Positions 1-11,104 of a DNA stretch of 64,000 bases are shown in pieces. A program made the position numbers and the translations under genes. A model generated the notes under the pieces. That model was not told where the DNA came from and did not search any database. It saw only the letters and a list, made by a program, of their open reading frames with translations. The first letter of the stretch is position 1. Each line of letters begins with the position of its first letter. Location of the stretch: assembly GCA_025201765.1 (NCBI GenBank), contig MU623440.1, positions 62,001 to 126,000 on the forward strand. The letters run 5' to 3'. Source of the DNA: Daldinia sp. FL1419. Its lineage: Eukaryota; Ascomycota; Sordariomycetes; Xylariales; Hypoxylaceae.

Positions 1-278
1 CTCGCAGCCTGGCTCACATAAATGTAAGTAACATGACGAGCTCACTGTCAAATACGCATTTGTACAGCCTTGGGACGTACGTAGCCGCATCGAAGAAGAG
101 AAAATATAAATATCCCCACCCTTCCTCAAAAGTCTTGTATGAAGTGGTACACTTTGATCCATCTACCTATACAGCCTACATTGGCCATCGATCTTGGCAC
201 TACCACTAATACGCAACCTCGCAACCTCGCAACCCCGGATAACCAGACGATACCGAGCAGCAAACAAAACCAGCGGCG

Positions 279-1051
279 ATGTCTGGAGGCGAAGTAGATA
301 ATTGGTGGTATCAACATCAGCCAGAGGGATGGAAGTTCCCCAAAATGCCAACAAAGAGAGAAATAATCTATATCCTCTTCCGAGCCGCGTATCCCCAAGG
401 CGCAGTAAGTATATACTCTTACACATACCCTGACGTAGCAACTCAGCCTCCTGCGAGCCACCGTCCGCGTGAGCAGAACCATCAAATAATGTATTACCTA
501 TTCCAAATCAATCATATTTCCACCCTCCTATTTTATTTGCATTTCCGTTGTTAAATAACACCAAGTTACTAAAGCCTCGCTAGTTTGTCGACGACAACCT
601 CAAAATGGTAGAGTTGCGAGATAAGCAGGAAATCTGGCACAACATCCAGCGCGAGATCTCCACCGCGCGCGCAGACCTAAACCCGCTTATCGACGCCATT
701 CACCAGACCTTCGGGATATCCCAACGGGAGCAAGACACGCTCAAGGCGTATTACGAGATGGTTCTCGACGACGCGGAGAGCTCCCTCTACACGTCGCAGA
801 ACGGGCGGTATCTCGAGTTCCGATGCATGGAGGAGTTGTTGGTCCGATATAAAACGGACAGCAGACTTACCTGGGCCCTGCATACCGCGAAACCGGGCTT
901 CCAGCTTCCTCATCTCGGCGCGTATCGATATGCCGCGGATGCGCTGGAGCCGGGGGCGAATACGAAGTTGTACTTTGAGACGGCTCGATATTTAAATAAG
1001 GGTAGGGAAGTGTGCTATCCGTGTCCCTGGCGGGCGTCGGGCTGGTGTTGA
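279..1051 (+). CDS. Unrecognised 197-residue protein, two exons
   Basis: I do not recognise the family. The model has exon 1 at 279-404 and exon 2 at 584-1051, joined in phase 0 across a GTAAGT...CTAG intron, and gives 197 residues. The N terminus is rich in Trp and Tyr (MSGGEVDNWWYQHQPEGWKF). The middle looks helical and charged, with no signal peptide or membrane segment, so a soluble intracellular protein is likely. The 3' end is uncertain: a possible donor at about 1001 (GGGTAGGG) with an acceptor near 1070 would replace the last dozen residues. Coding character is supported by the frame staying open on both sides of a canonical intron. The function is unknown. Confidence 0.6.
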
Positions 1052-2403
1052 TTTTAATTGCTAATAGCTAATTAATCCTCCTGTCTCTGATCGAAGCTGC
1101 TGATATGCCTAACCCCTTTCATATACATATCTTAAAAAGGTCCTGAATTGCTCGGTTTAGTATGTGGATATATGGTTACTACTTCTTAACCTAGAATAGA
1201 GGAGAATTTATGGTGGCGAGTGAGGCTCTGCGTAGAATCTGGGTTCAAGACTTATTTGGCATTCTAACTGCGCAGTCAAAATGCCATACCTACGGGAAAT
1301 TTGCATTTTACCTAAATGTTAAATATTACAGGGCCACCCAACCATTATGAAGTGCCCTTTGCGATTATACCCGACGTTGTCCTTTTGTATATTAATTTGG
1401 CTTGGATATATTATCATTACTTGTGCGGCTCCCTTACCGACGCCCCCCCTCCTTTTTTCGAGCTGGCTATAATCTTATTAACACTATTAATCTTATGATA
1501 GTGTTAGTAATATGACGAACGTTAGGGTTTTTATATTACCCCTTGAAATATGGCCGAGTAATCTTGAAGAGCTAGGTATAGAATTCTTGACACATAAAAT
1601 GATTAATCCTCAGGACATCTGCAATTATCAAGACCCTAGGTCATTGCAGAATGGACGAGTTATCGATTATTGTTACCTGGTCTGAGATATTTATCAACGT
1701 GACGTTTCTTATCTCAGCTCTGCAAGCCTTGTCGCTGCCTTACCTACCTCATTGTCTTATATGCAGGCTGTCTTGTTAAATATCGCAAGGCTTTATCGAG
1801 GGAATATTTACAGCATTTCTCTATTCTGCCTACCTGCCATCCCTTCCTGACTCTAGCGCCTTAACCTTGATCGGCAAATTTAAGTTCCTGTATATACGAA
1901 GTTATATCTAGTAGGTATCAGGTTTTCCGTAGAACGTCCAATAGGCTGGTCGCTATGGAATATTTGCTCACTGCAAGGGATCCATGTTTTTGGATGGCTT
2001 ACCTGGCCGAGGAAAGCAAACAAAATTTCAACCCACCTTGACAAAATTCCGCTCCGAGAATGCGGTCATAATCGCCATTTGTGGTAGAATGCTCCGACGC
2101 TCAGGAAGCCTCTCGATTTTTACCGCCCGAGATTTATGTGGCTTGCGTACAATTTAGCGATCCGCGTGGAATGTAAGTCAGCTCTGAACTTGCAAGATCT
2201 AACTCCTACCTTACTTACCGAGGTAGGGTATAATGTGCTATCAGTAACCTATTCGCGTTTGACGTGTGTAACAATGGGATTCGGCGTAGAAATATCTATG
2301 AGAATATTAAACGGGTCAAGCGCCTACTCGTGTTCCTCTTCCCATGATCGTTAAACAATGTTCTATCTGGCTCGGAGCCAAACACTGCCTAGAGCTGTTG
2401 TTA
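1052..2403. other. AT-rich intergenic region
   Basis: No credible gene was seen in this 1.35 kb. It holds an 8-bp perfect inverted repeat, AACACTAT/ATAGTGTT at 1480-1487 and 1498-1505, with a 10-base loop. Short open frames at 1316-1498 and 2136-2354 lack family resemblance and introns, and I treat them as chance. Confidence 0.5.
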
Positions 2404-3685
2404 ATGATGGCAGCTACCTACAGTCCTGAGTATCTTGCTGAATCAAGGGCAAACTTAGTTAAGGTCCTCCTCTCACTTCCTATCCCTATTGAGATTTTAA
2501 GCACAGGCCTTCGACTATGGTTCAAAGCCAGACCGTCGCAAGGCCGCCTGGCTTTTGACGACTACTTTATGATCTGGGCTACTGTACGTATCACATTCAT
2601 CGGTTGAAAAATAACTGTTAACCGTTCTTAGGTAACTGCAGTTGCTGAATGTATTACAGGGCTAGTCTTCTGTTTGTAGAATTCAAATCCTATTCTTAAT
2701 AACTCTACCTAACCTGTGCTTGGCGAAGGGGCATCTGGAAGTCTTGGACACCATATAGAAGCCCTGTCCCCGCAGGATGTGGAATCCTTTCTTATGGTAG
2801 GTCTGGGGTTCCCGTTTTTTTCAGTCCGGCCAAAGACCTAATGTTCGATAGGGCGACTATGTTTTCAGCCACATGTACGACTTTGCTATTACTAGCACAA
2901 AGCTTTCCATTCTGGCTCTATACTACCGTATATTCGCCGCAACCAAATTTCGTATCACCGTGATTATCACCATCTCCTTTGTTACTATATGGTTAATAGC
3001 GATGGAGGTTATATTAGGACTAGGATGCCAACCCATTCAAGGTTGGTGGGACGCCAAAGTAGCCGAGACGGCTGCTTGTGTGGATAAGATGGCTTTTACG
3101 TACTCTACCAACGTCATAAATTTATTGCTCGATCTTTGGATATTCACCATGCCGATACCCATCATACTGGGATTACAAGCTAGCATGGAAAGGAAACTGG
3201 GCATTTGCCTCCTATTCTCAATCGGGCTAGGCACATGCGCCATTAGCGCTGCTCGGCTCTCAGTTGTTGTCACGGTGAGGTCTAACGATGTTACGTGTAA
3301 GATCTCGCACTTATTATACGTCGGTATTCCTATCTTGCTTACACTAGTCATGCCAGGGAGCGAACTTCCTCTGGGAATTTTATCTGCATGGGAGCCTTGC
3401 GGTAGTATCTTATGCGCAAACTTACCCCTAGTCTACCAGCCCCTGGTTCGAAATATCCGACGAATCTGTTCAAGGATTAAGACCCCACGCTCTCAGAGCC
3501 GTGGTATGGGAGGGCGTCCGCGTTCAACATCTCATAACTGGGCCCAACTTGATAATAGTATCCCAAGCAATCGTGCTACGTCGAAAGTGACGATTACTAG
3601 GGGTAACTCGACAGAATTAGATATGATCGGGCGTTCTGGAATCACAGTGGAACGTGACTTTAGACAAGAGATCCATCATACATAA
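2404..3685 (+). CDS. Fungal rhodopsin-domain (PTH11-like) integral membrane protein
   Basis: This is a predicted multi-pass plasma-membrane protein of the fungal rhodopsin-domain family, related to PTH11-type receptors. Ligand and role are unknown. Exons by frame and conservation are 2404-2583, 2632-2671, 2729-2796, 2852-3296 and 3357-3685, giving 353 residues. Family landmarks appear in order: FDDYFMIWA near residue 55, HHIEALSPQDVESFLM near residue 85, TKLSILALYYRIF near residue 115, a Cys-containing loop (LGLGCQPIQGWW), then WEPCGSILCANLP after the last helices. The last intron lies within an open frame. Removing it restores the family's NDVTW motif, which is why I accept it. The C-terminal tail is basic, Ser-rich and probably cytosolic. 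The second ATG at 2407 is an equally good start. Confidence 0.75.
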
Positions 3686-3856
3686 TAGAGAGAATCTGTC
3701 TATGAATTAAGAATTGATGTGATGGAAGTAAAGTCTATTACAAGCAAAAAAGTCGAAGGTTAGAAAGCCGATCCAAAACTGATTTACCAACTGCGACGCT
3801 CCTACTCCAGCACTAATCATTTCCTTCTCATATAGAGAGACCATCCACATTGTCCC

Positions 3857-4968
3857 TTATTCAAATGTATCGAGCCAAGACTTGATAGCCTTGTTAACGG
3901 CAGTCGGATCCTCGAGCAGCGCCCAATGTTCAGTATCAACATCAACCCTAGTATACTTGTCGATATACTTCTCCATGCCTTCGGCTAACGATGGTACAAG
4001 CACTTCATCCTTGAGTGCCTGGATAAACAGAGTCGGCATGGTGAATCGATGGCCACCAGCTTTTGCGATCGGAAGTTCATCCTCGAAATTGAGTTCGACG
4101 TTGCGGTACCAGCTTAGGGGTCCGCGCAAACCCTTGATCTGATACTCCGAAACGTAAAAGTCGAGTTCGGTCCCGTTCAGGAGAACGCCGGGTTGCAAAT
4201 CAGGGAAAACGTCAAGGTCAAGGCCTTGATTGCTGAAACCACGCTTGCCGTCGGGGGTTACGCCCCCGTGAGTAGCTATGAGAAGCTCTCGGATTTGCTT
4301 TTCAGTTCTGAAGTGTCGGTCGAGAGAAGTGTCCCGTAGCTGCAGCTGGTACTTGAATGTCGGGTACTTTCCCTCCTTAATTTGGTCTGCTAGGTCCTCG
4401 TATTCAGTTATAGGAGGGAGGTACGGATAAGTTACCGCGAAAATTCCCTTGAAGAGGTTGGGGTAGTACATGGCGAATCTCCATACGACTTTCGAAGCGT
4501 ATTAGCATCATTCATCTACGAATATGGACGGACTAAAGGAAATACAGGGCTATATCACTTACGACCAGCACCCCAATCGTGACCACCGAGAATCACCTGT
4601 TCATCGGGAACGATCTGGTCTAGCAACGCCGCCAGATCGTTAGATATGTTCTTGAAGGTAAATGCGTCCAATTCGCTAGGTGAAGACGTGAATCCGTATC
4701 CAGTCATTTCGGGGACAATGACCTGATACCCAAGCGACGTGAAAAGTGGCACTTGGTATTTCCACCCTTGTGGGAGGTCCGGAAATCCATGAAGGAGGAG
4801 GACACTTCCCTTAGGTTCGCTAGAGGGCCGAGCTCGTAGATAATGATAAGTGTGGCCTCCAACTATAACGGAATGGCTAGAATTGAAAGGGGCCAAGACG
4901 GTTGGCTCCTGAGATGCCACGGCTGCAGAAGCGGTTAGGCTTAACAGCAACGCTCGGAATGGATTCAT
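3857..4968 (-). CDS. Secreted alpha/beta hydrolase, epoxide-hydrolase-like
   Basis: Two exons, 4968-4563 and 4488-3857, give 345 residues. The intron GTAAGT...AAAG is set by the junction restoring GHDWGAGLVWRFAMYYPN, a conserved stretch of this family. The first 18 residues form a signal peptide (RALLLSLTASAAVAS). Motifs seen are the oxyanion-hole HGFPD, the nucleophile elbow GGHDWGAG with Asp as nucleophile, and a late DTEHWALLEDP carrying the catalytic His. An Asp nucleophile with HGFP points to epoxide hydrolase or haloalkane-dehalogenase-like chemistry rather than an esterase. The substrate cannot be read from the sequence. The signal peptide suggests an extracellular or vacuolar enzyme. 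Neighbours give no pathway context. Confidence 0.85.
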
Positions 4969-5919
4969 GATGGATGCGATGTCTTCGAGATTGATCTGAT
5001 TTCCTACTCTGTCGTAGCGATCACAAAGACAACAACTGGTCCATGACTTTTATATCTTGGATTCTTGATGCCAAATCTGATTTCTAATTCACAACTTACA
5101 AATCTACACGCTGCTGATCGTATCACGATAATGAGGCCAAAGCTGTTCTATCACTACTGGCCGAATTGGCCGGCGAGGTAGTTTCAGGGGATATGTGATT
5201 ACAAAGCATCGTAGCCGTCTTAATTAGGCTTGGCGTGTGCCTCTATCGTGACTCAATATCTGACATGAGTAGGGCTGACATGATATACATCTCAACTAAC
5301 TCCTAGATGGCTCGGAGTGAACTGTGGGATGGTTAATCAGATTACTGATAAACGTAAGTGTATATTTCCGTAGGTACTTTTCGCAATTCGAGCTTTACTT
5401 TTCGCCATTTTTACGGCGGTGAGGCTAGCACAATCGTAATGAATCCCGTATTGCTATTATTCGAACCCATACCGAAATACAATACCTAATTTAACTCCAA
5501 GGAAGCTATGGCTATACTCTACTCTAAGCATCTATCGCTACTATGCCAATTGGTATCTTTTCCAGGGTGATATAATCGAAAGCACGTACCTCGTTATAGC
5601 ACTCATGTGGGCGTCACTATTCCCGTTGGTCTTCGGAAGATCAATAAGTGCTTATATCTAACAAGATATTCCCTGGTCGGCGGGTCAATAGGATATTTCA
5701 TGGATATGGAGACTGATTATAAATCCTGTGATATGCTGATAAGTGATGAAAATGTCACTCTTCGATATGAAAACTACATGCGCAATACCTCCCAAGTCAA
5801 ATTCATGTAGTCGTATGGCAATTACGGTAGGAAATATGCTCGTGAATATCACAAATGTCAATGTTGGTTGGTTATAATGTAAGCCAGAGCATAAAAATTT
5901 ATGGAGCAGTCCGAAAGTA
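4969..5919. other. Intergenic region
   Basis: This holds the hydrolase promoter and the 5' flank of the tRNA. No gene is supported. A 67-codon open frame at 5607-5810 shows no family resemblance. Confidence 0.45.
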
Positions 5920-5990
5920 GCATCAGTGGTTTAGTGGTAAAATCCATCGTTGCCATCGATGGGCCCCGCGTTCGATTCGCGGCTGATGCA
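5920..5990 (+). tRNA. tRNA-Gly (GCC anticodon)
   Basis: The 71-nt sequence folds as a full cloverleaf. The 7-bp acceptor stem is GCATCAG/CTGATGC with discriminator A at 5990. The D arm contains GGTTTAGTGGTAAAA. The anticodon arm is CATCG-TTGCCAT-CGATG with anticodon GCC, and the T arm is CGCG-TTCGATT-CGCG. There is no intron. A box (TGGTTTAGTGG) and B box (GTTCGATTC) are intact. It is followed at once by a T-rich tract (TTTCTTTTTC), as expected of a Pol III terminator. Confidence 0.96.
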
Positions 5991-6000
5991 TTTCTTTTTC
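5991..6000 (+). terminator. Pol III terminator of the tRNA-Gly gene
   Basis: A T-rich run directly after the tRNA discriminator base, with further T runs downstream to about 6035. Confidence 0.7.
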
Positions 6001-6565
6001 TAAGGCGGGGGGGCTTCTTTTCCTTCTTTTTTTCTCCCATCCCCCCCCTAACCGTATATGCTATGCATGCGCCTCGAGTTTTTAATTTTTTTTTCTTTTT
6101 TACCTCTGCGTAAGAGACGACAAGTTTTATTTAATATTAATGCTCTTGCTCTTGCTCATAGATTTCATCTTGTCCTCTGTTAAATTCTTCGTCTACAAGA
6201 ATATGGATGTCGAGCTAGTGGATCCGTACTACTTTACGATTAAACTCCTATTGGCATCGCAATGAGGGCGCACCCTTAATTAATAATGTCGCAATGGGGG
6301 ATTTATATTAATAATATAATCTGTACTGGAAACTTTGTAATCCTATAACATTTCTAACTTATCATAATAATACGAAAGCTATTGTACATATGCATGTATT
6401 TTACTTGATGACAATTAAACTAGGCCCTCTGTCAAAAACCCCCCTTTTCTCACTTACTATACGAATCGTCCACTAAGAATTCGACGAGGATGAAATGTGA
6501 TTAAACCATGTACGTGTGTTGTTTATAATAAAGCATCCTGGGAGGTGTTTATATCCATATTCATT
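6001..6565. other. Low-complexity intergenic region
   Basis: G-, T- and C-homopolymer tracts lie at 6000-6110, then AT-rich DNA. No gene was seen. Confidence 0.45.
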
Positions 6566-7160
6566 TTAGGCCGTCTGATCAAATGGTATTCCCTGAGACC
6601 GATCTGGCTTGCCGTCCCTCATCCTTCTACACTGATATCTTTCCAAAGCATCGTCGAATTTACTCCCCAACGATGTGGCTATCTGTATGGTAGAATCGCC
6701 CGTGAGTTCTGGGAAATATTCTACATGGAAATATCCGGTCTCTGCGTCATGTTTAACACGACATATCTGTATCGTGTCTTCGGTCCTCGAGAACTCATCC
6801 ATGAATAGAAAGTACTCGCGGTTGAGCGCGACATCTTCGGGTGCATCTTGCAGCCATAATGCGCATTCCTCTGGCGTCTTTCTGACAAATGGAGACCGAA
6901 AATCGTCGGGTACTGGAGCTTTGGTGCCTTCGGGGTATGCGTTTTTCAGCTTCTTAGGCGCGTCTTCGTGATTACCTGTGACGAGGTATTGTTCCCATGC
7001 CGCTTCAAAGTTCCCCTTATAAGCTCGAGTGAGCGCATCGCTTAAGTACTAGTGGCAAATGAATAACGGCTACGGTATAAACGCAAGTCATCGCACTTAC
7101 ACGAGCATCCACGTCTTCGACGAGTACGAAGAGCGCATATGGTGGCACAGGGCCTGTCAT
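6566..7160 (-). CDS. Unrecognised 180-residue protein, two exons
   Basis: Exon 1 is 7160-7101 (20 codons) and exon 2 is 7048-6566. They join in phase 0 across a GTAAGT...CTAG intron. The start is the ATG opening MTGPVPPYALFVLVEDVDAR. The protein is acidic and soluble-looking, with no signal peptide or membrane segment. A central helical stretch (YKGNFEAAWEQYLV) is followed by beta-rich, charged sequence containing CALWLQDAPEDVALNREYFL and a polar tail. I do not recognise the family. Continuous coding-like composition through exon 2 and the canonical intron support a real gene. Confidence 0.6.
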
Positions 7161-8082
7161 CGTGATGGGGCGGCACTCTTATTGGAACCTGACTATCCAA
7201 GAGGCTTTAAAGCTAGAAGCAGATGTATACGTAAAAGCCCGTTCTGTCCTTAATAATTCTTTTTACAAATGACTATAACTAAACTGCTAGAAATAATAAT
7301 ACTTTTTATTTAGACAAGAGCCTCTCATGTGATGCGTGTCTTGTGCAAAAGACAACGATTGCCAAGACTGGCCAGTGCGTCCCTCAGCTACTCAGGTGAG
7401 CTTTTCTTGTAGGCGTGATTGATGCTTGAAAAGGTCATCCGGCCATGAGCTTTAGTCCGGGTTTGTTTGTGAGGAAGTATCTATGTTCAACGAGATATTA
7501 AATGTACATAGTATATACTACAGATGCCCATAAGAACATAAATCGAAAGACTTGGATCCAAGCTCTAATAAGTCTATAATAATATCGATCTATCAGAGTT
7601 CGGGTCATAACTAATCTCTTACCCGAAACCGAGCCAGACTTGGGCATCTCCAGCCCGGCTATAACACCCTCTAGTCCTCCATCTAATACATCGTAGGGAC
7701 CATGCAAGCCACGTTCCGCAAGTTGCCCTTCTTTGCAATCCTTCATATCAGTGGCGATATGAGCCATATTCCTATCGCAACCCGCATAGTCCGAGCAAGT
7801 AAAAAGACGGTGCAATTAATACCGGGATATCTCGTCTTTATTAACACTGGATGCTTCTCGTTCCTTGGGGGTCTAACTTCTAAGCTCGTCACTTCATGAA
7901 GACGGAAATTCTCGTATTGCCGTCCTGGTCCACAATCCTCACTCAACAAGATAGATCCTCCGAGTCTAAAATTTCCTTTACTAGGGTATACTATTCGCAG
8001 CTCATTCCTGGGAGCTGCTTTACCTCCCGATGGATATCAAGGCTCGCCTTTTGTTCTCGGATTCATTAGAAGCTCATAAGAT
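7161..8082. other. Intergenic region with an unassigned open frame
   Basis: No firm gene. On the minus strand a frame stays open from about 8035 to 7743 without an early Met. It is described under findings. Confidence 0.35.
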
Positions 8083-10203
8083 CTAATCCCATGTTAGAGA
8101 CGACGTAGATGGTAAGGGGGATTGGAAATCAAGCAATTCCATACCTCGTCCAAATAGGCCTCGTTTAGCCCAGTCCATTGCCATTAGCACCCTCGTTCTC
8201 ACACCTACGCTCTGCGCGAAATATACACTGCGCCAGGCGTACACGGCCCATAACCCACCGGTCACACCCCATCCGCCACCGAGGTCAAATACAGCACTGT
8301 TTCCGACGTAGGCAAGGCTGCCGAGATGGTGATATTCGAAGGCCTTGTAACAAGCCTCATCAAGGTCGCCATCGCGGATATCGTTAGCGCGCAGGCCGGG
8401 CGCACACTGCGCAAGCTTATTAAATTTCTTGGCTAGATAAATACCTTGCTGATTGGCGCGCTGCGCGGTCGCTGGCAGCGACGTTAGCTTGCTATCAATC
8501 TGTTTTAGTAATTCTCGTAGCTCTCCAAAGTCTAGCGTCCCCGACTGGTCCTTGTCAAACTGCGAAAACAACTTGTCCAATCGCTTTAGATGAGACGCTG
8601 CTTGCGGGAACCGTCGCTTAACATCGGATGCCACGGCGCGCCAGTCGCTAAAGTGGAGTTCTACGGTTTCGGGGTCTTTGCCTTGCTTGAAAGCATGTCC
8701 GCGCAAAAAGGTGATGACGTTGTCAGCGATGTTATTCTGAACAGTCGAACAGTCACCGATCGCATAGACATCGCCTAGAGGAGTGCCGTTGAGTCTTAGG
8801 TGGCTATCTGTCTCGAGAGCATGGCGATTATTCTGTACAGGTCCCAGCTTTGCTGCAATTCGCCGACATAGCTCAGCTTGAGAGACACCTGTTGACCAGA
8901 GGCAGAATCCCATCGGAAGCTCCTTAGTAAGAATTGTACCGTCATCGTTCTTCTGTGAGAATATAATCTTGTCCTTCTGCACCTCTTTTACCCTGGAGTT
9001 GACGAGGACCTCGACTTGATCACGAGCGAATCGATCCTCGGCATATTTAGACAATGCCTCGTCATAAGTGTTGAGAATGTGTCCGCGGCTTTGTATTAAG
9101 TGGACCGAGATTTCGTTGCGAAGGAGTCGAGGGAATCTCCTGGTTAAATCTTCGTTTAATAAATCGAAGAGCTCGGCGGCGAACTCGACGCCGGTAGGTC
9201 CGCCACCGCTAACCACAAAGGACAATAATCTCCTGCGCTCGTCGTCGGGTGTTGTAGGGAGGCAAGCAAGTTCCAAGTTCTTCATTACTTGGTTTCGAAT
9301 CATGCGGGCATCGTTAATATCCTTGAGGAAGAAGCAGTTCTCGAGTCCCTTGACACCGTGGGGGTTCGTTACGGAACCAACTGCAATAACAAGCTTATCG
9401 TATGGAATGTAGAATCGGACTTCCTCTCCTCTAGAGTCAATCTGCGAAACTTCTACCAATTTGTGGGAAAACTCAACGTCTTCGGCGGAGGCTCTAAGGT
9501 AATGTCCGCCGACTCTAGTTAAGACTCTACGAATAGGCTCGACTAAGCTTCGCATTTCTAAAGTACCGACAGTCGCGGACGGCAGCATCGGAGTGAATAA
9601 GAAGTAGTTTTTAGGGCTTATGACTGTGACATGGTAATCATCCGGATTGAGCTGTTTTAGCAGTGCAACACTTCCCCAACCACCACCCAAGATCACGAGA
9701 TGCGGTTTAGTTTTCCTCCTCCTTGCTTCCTCGTTGTCGTCATCGTCGAGAAGTGCTTCTACTATGGGGAGGTTCTTGGGCCCCCCCCTACGAGGTGATA
9801 GTGCCGCCTCAGAAACGTGACAATCGCCAAAGGTAACCGAAGACTCTTTATAGGTTGTAGCGTCGTATATGAAAAAGGCGGCGAATAGTGCTCCTATGAA
9901 GCCGATTCCCGTACCAATCATTGCAGCTGTGCGATATGCAAAGTTGAGGATTACAGATCTCCTTTGTGGGAGGGGTTTTCCCGAAATTGAGCGTACAATG
10001 CGCCGGGACGGGAACAGCAGTTGAATAACTTTGGAGCGGTCATTTCGTTTCGGAGAAGTCGGTCGTGATAAGAAACTAAACTGAGAAGCTTGAGTACGTC
10101 TTATTTGTCTCGATAAAGGTGACGATGTAAGTCTATAGCTAGGAGAGCTCTGGCGACCAACGCGTAAAGCGAGGGCTCTAGCAGCTCCTAGCTGTGACGG
10201 CAT
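8083..10203 (-). CDS. nde1: External alternative NADH:ubiquinone oxidoreductase with EF-hand (NDE-type, mitochondrial)
   Basis: This intronless gene encodes a 706-residue type II NADH dehydrogenase. Such enzymes pass electrons from cytosolic NADH to ubiquinone at the outer face of the inner mitochondrial membrane without pumping protons. The N terminus is Arg/Ser-rich and presequence-like for about 80 residues, then one membrane segment lies near residues 95-113. The FAD-binding loop is ILGGGWGSVALL (near 171-182) and the NADH-binding loop is VVSGGGPTGVEFAAEL (near 330-345). An insertion carries one canonical EF-hand, DKDQSGTLDFGE (550-561), the mark of the calcium-dependent NDE-1 class of Neurospora. 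An acidic patch (LLDDDDNEEARRR) sits before the FAD domain. Length and EF-hand match the external, calcium-responsive enzyme rather than the internal NDI type. Confidence 0.93.
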   Translation of the reverse strand: MPSQLGAARALALRVGRQSSPSYRLTSSPLSRQIRRTQASQFSFLSRPTSPKRNDRSKVIQLLFPSRRIVRSISGKPLPQRRSVILNFAYRTAAMIGTGIGFIGALFAAFFIYDATTYKESSVTFGDCHVSEAALSPRRGGPKNLPIVEALLDDDDNEEARRRKTKPHLVILGGGWGSVALLKQLNPDDYHVTVISPKNYFLFTPMLPSATVGTLEMRSLVEPIRRVLTRVGGHYLRASAEDVEFSHKLVEVSQIDSRGEEVRFYIPYDKLVIAVGSVTNPHGVKGLENCFFLKDINDARMIRNQVMKNLELACLPTTPDDERRRLLSFVVSGGGPTGVEFAAELFDLLNEDLTRRFPRLLRNEISVHLIQSRGHILNTYDEALSKYAEDRFARDQVEVLVNSRVKEVQKDKIIFSQKNDDGTILTKELPMGFCLWSTGVSQAELCRRIAAKLGPVQNNRHALETDSHLRLNGTPLGDVYAIGDCSTVQNNIADNVITFLRGHAFKQGKDPETVELHFSDWRAVASDVKRRFPQAASHLKRLDKLFSQFDKDQSGTLDFGELRELLKQIDSKLTSLPATAQRANQQGIYLAKKFNKLAQCAPGLRANDIRDGDLDEACYKAFEYHHLGSLAYVGNSAVFDLGGGWGVTGGLWAVYAWRSVYFAQSVGVRTRVLMAMDWAKRGLFGRGMELLDFQSPLPSTSSLTWD

Positions 10204-11104
10204 CTTCGTATCTTCTTATCTTCTCGCCAATTCAGGTTCGAGGGGATAGATATACGAAGAGAAGAGAGACTATATGAAAGAAAACGACATGTCGAGTTTG
10301 TAGAATTAATAAATAATAGCCTAGTGTTCGCGGGCTTTTTTAATTGAGCTTTAATTGAGAAAATTTTGGCTTCTTAGAAGGAATGGTCTTTTTGCCCTTT
10401 TCGGCGGTTTCCTGGTTCAACTTGACCTTGCTTGTGCCGTGCTTGTGCTAGGGAAGGTACTTAGAATAATTGCGTATGTATGTAGTGCGTCATATCCGCT
10501 GGTGTGGAACTCCGATCGCCGTCACCAATCCTGGGAATAAGCGTGGAATTTCAGGCTTGGCTAAATCCACATTGCGTTAGCCAACGTAAAACTTCCAACT
10601 TGAATGCGCATATGTATGGAAACACTTACCTAAAATAGTCAAAGTGAGGAATTACTATGTAGTATCTCCTTGTTATTAACAAATAGAGAGACGATACGTC
10701 GAATGTTTTAGCACTTGATATTCTCTCGTACATAAAAGTATCTTGCTTCTTATAATCGGCCGCAAAAGGGTTTTTTTCTTTTTTTTTCTTTTCGAATATC
10801 CCTTCCTATTCTCACTCTTTACTGAACTTACCGTGGCATATGAAATTTCATGTTCCTGTCGAATGTTCTACGGGCTAGGGGCTCATTCTCAGAAAATTAT
10901 GCAGCGGAACGTTGCAGCATTGGTTGATATTCAACTGATCTAACTCATTTTGTTTATAATGCGTGTTCACAGGACCGAAAACACCGCACCCTCCGGCGAA
11001 GAGCACCGAGTATCGCCGACAATACTTGTCTTTCATTAGCCCATTAGGAATCGCTCGTATTTATAGGCTGTCGCAAATACGTAACCGATTCTGACATTGT
11101 GTAT
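10204..11104. other. Intergenic region
   Basis: This is the nde1 promoter and the 3' flank of NOP53. Pyrimidine tracts lie at 10770-10800. No gene is supported. Confidence 0.45.

Noticed and set aside
126..485. 119-codon minus-strand open frame over the first gene
   Set aside because: It overlaps the better-supported plus-strand two-exon gene and has no recognisable domain.
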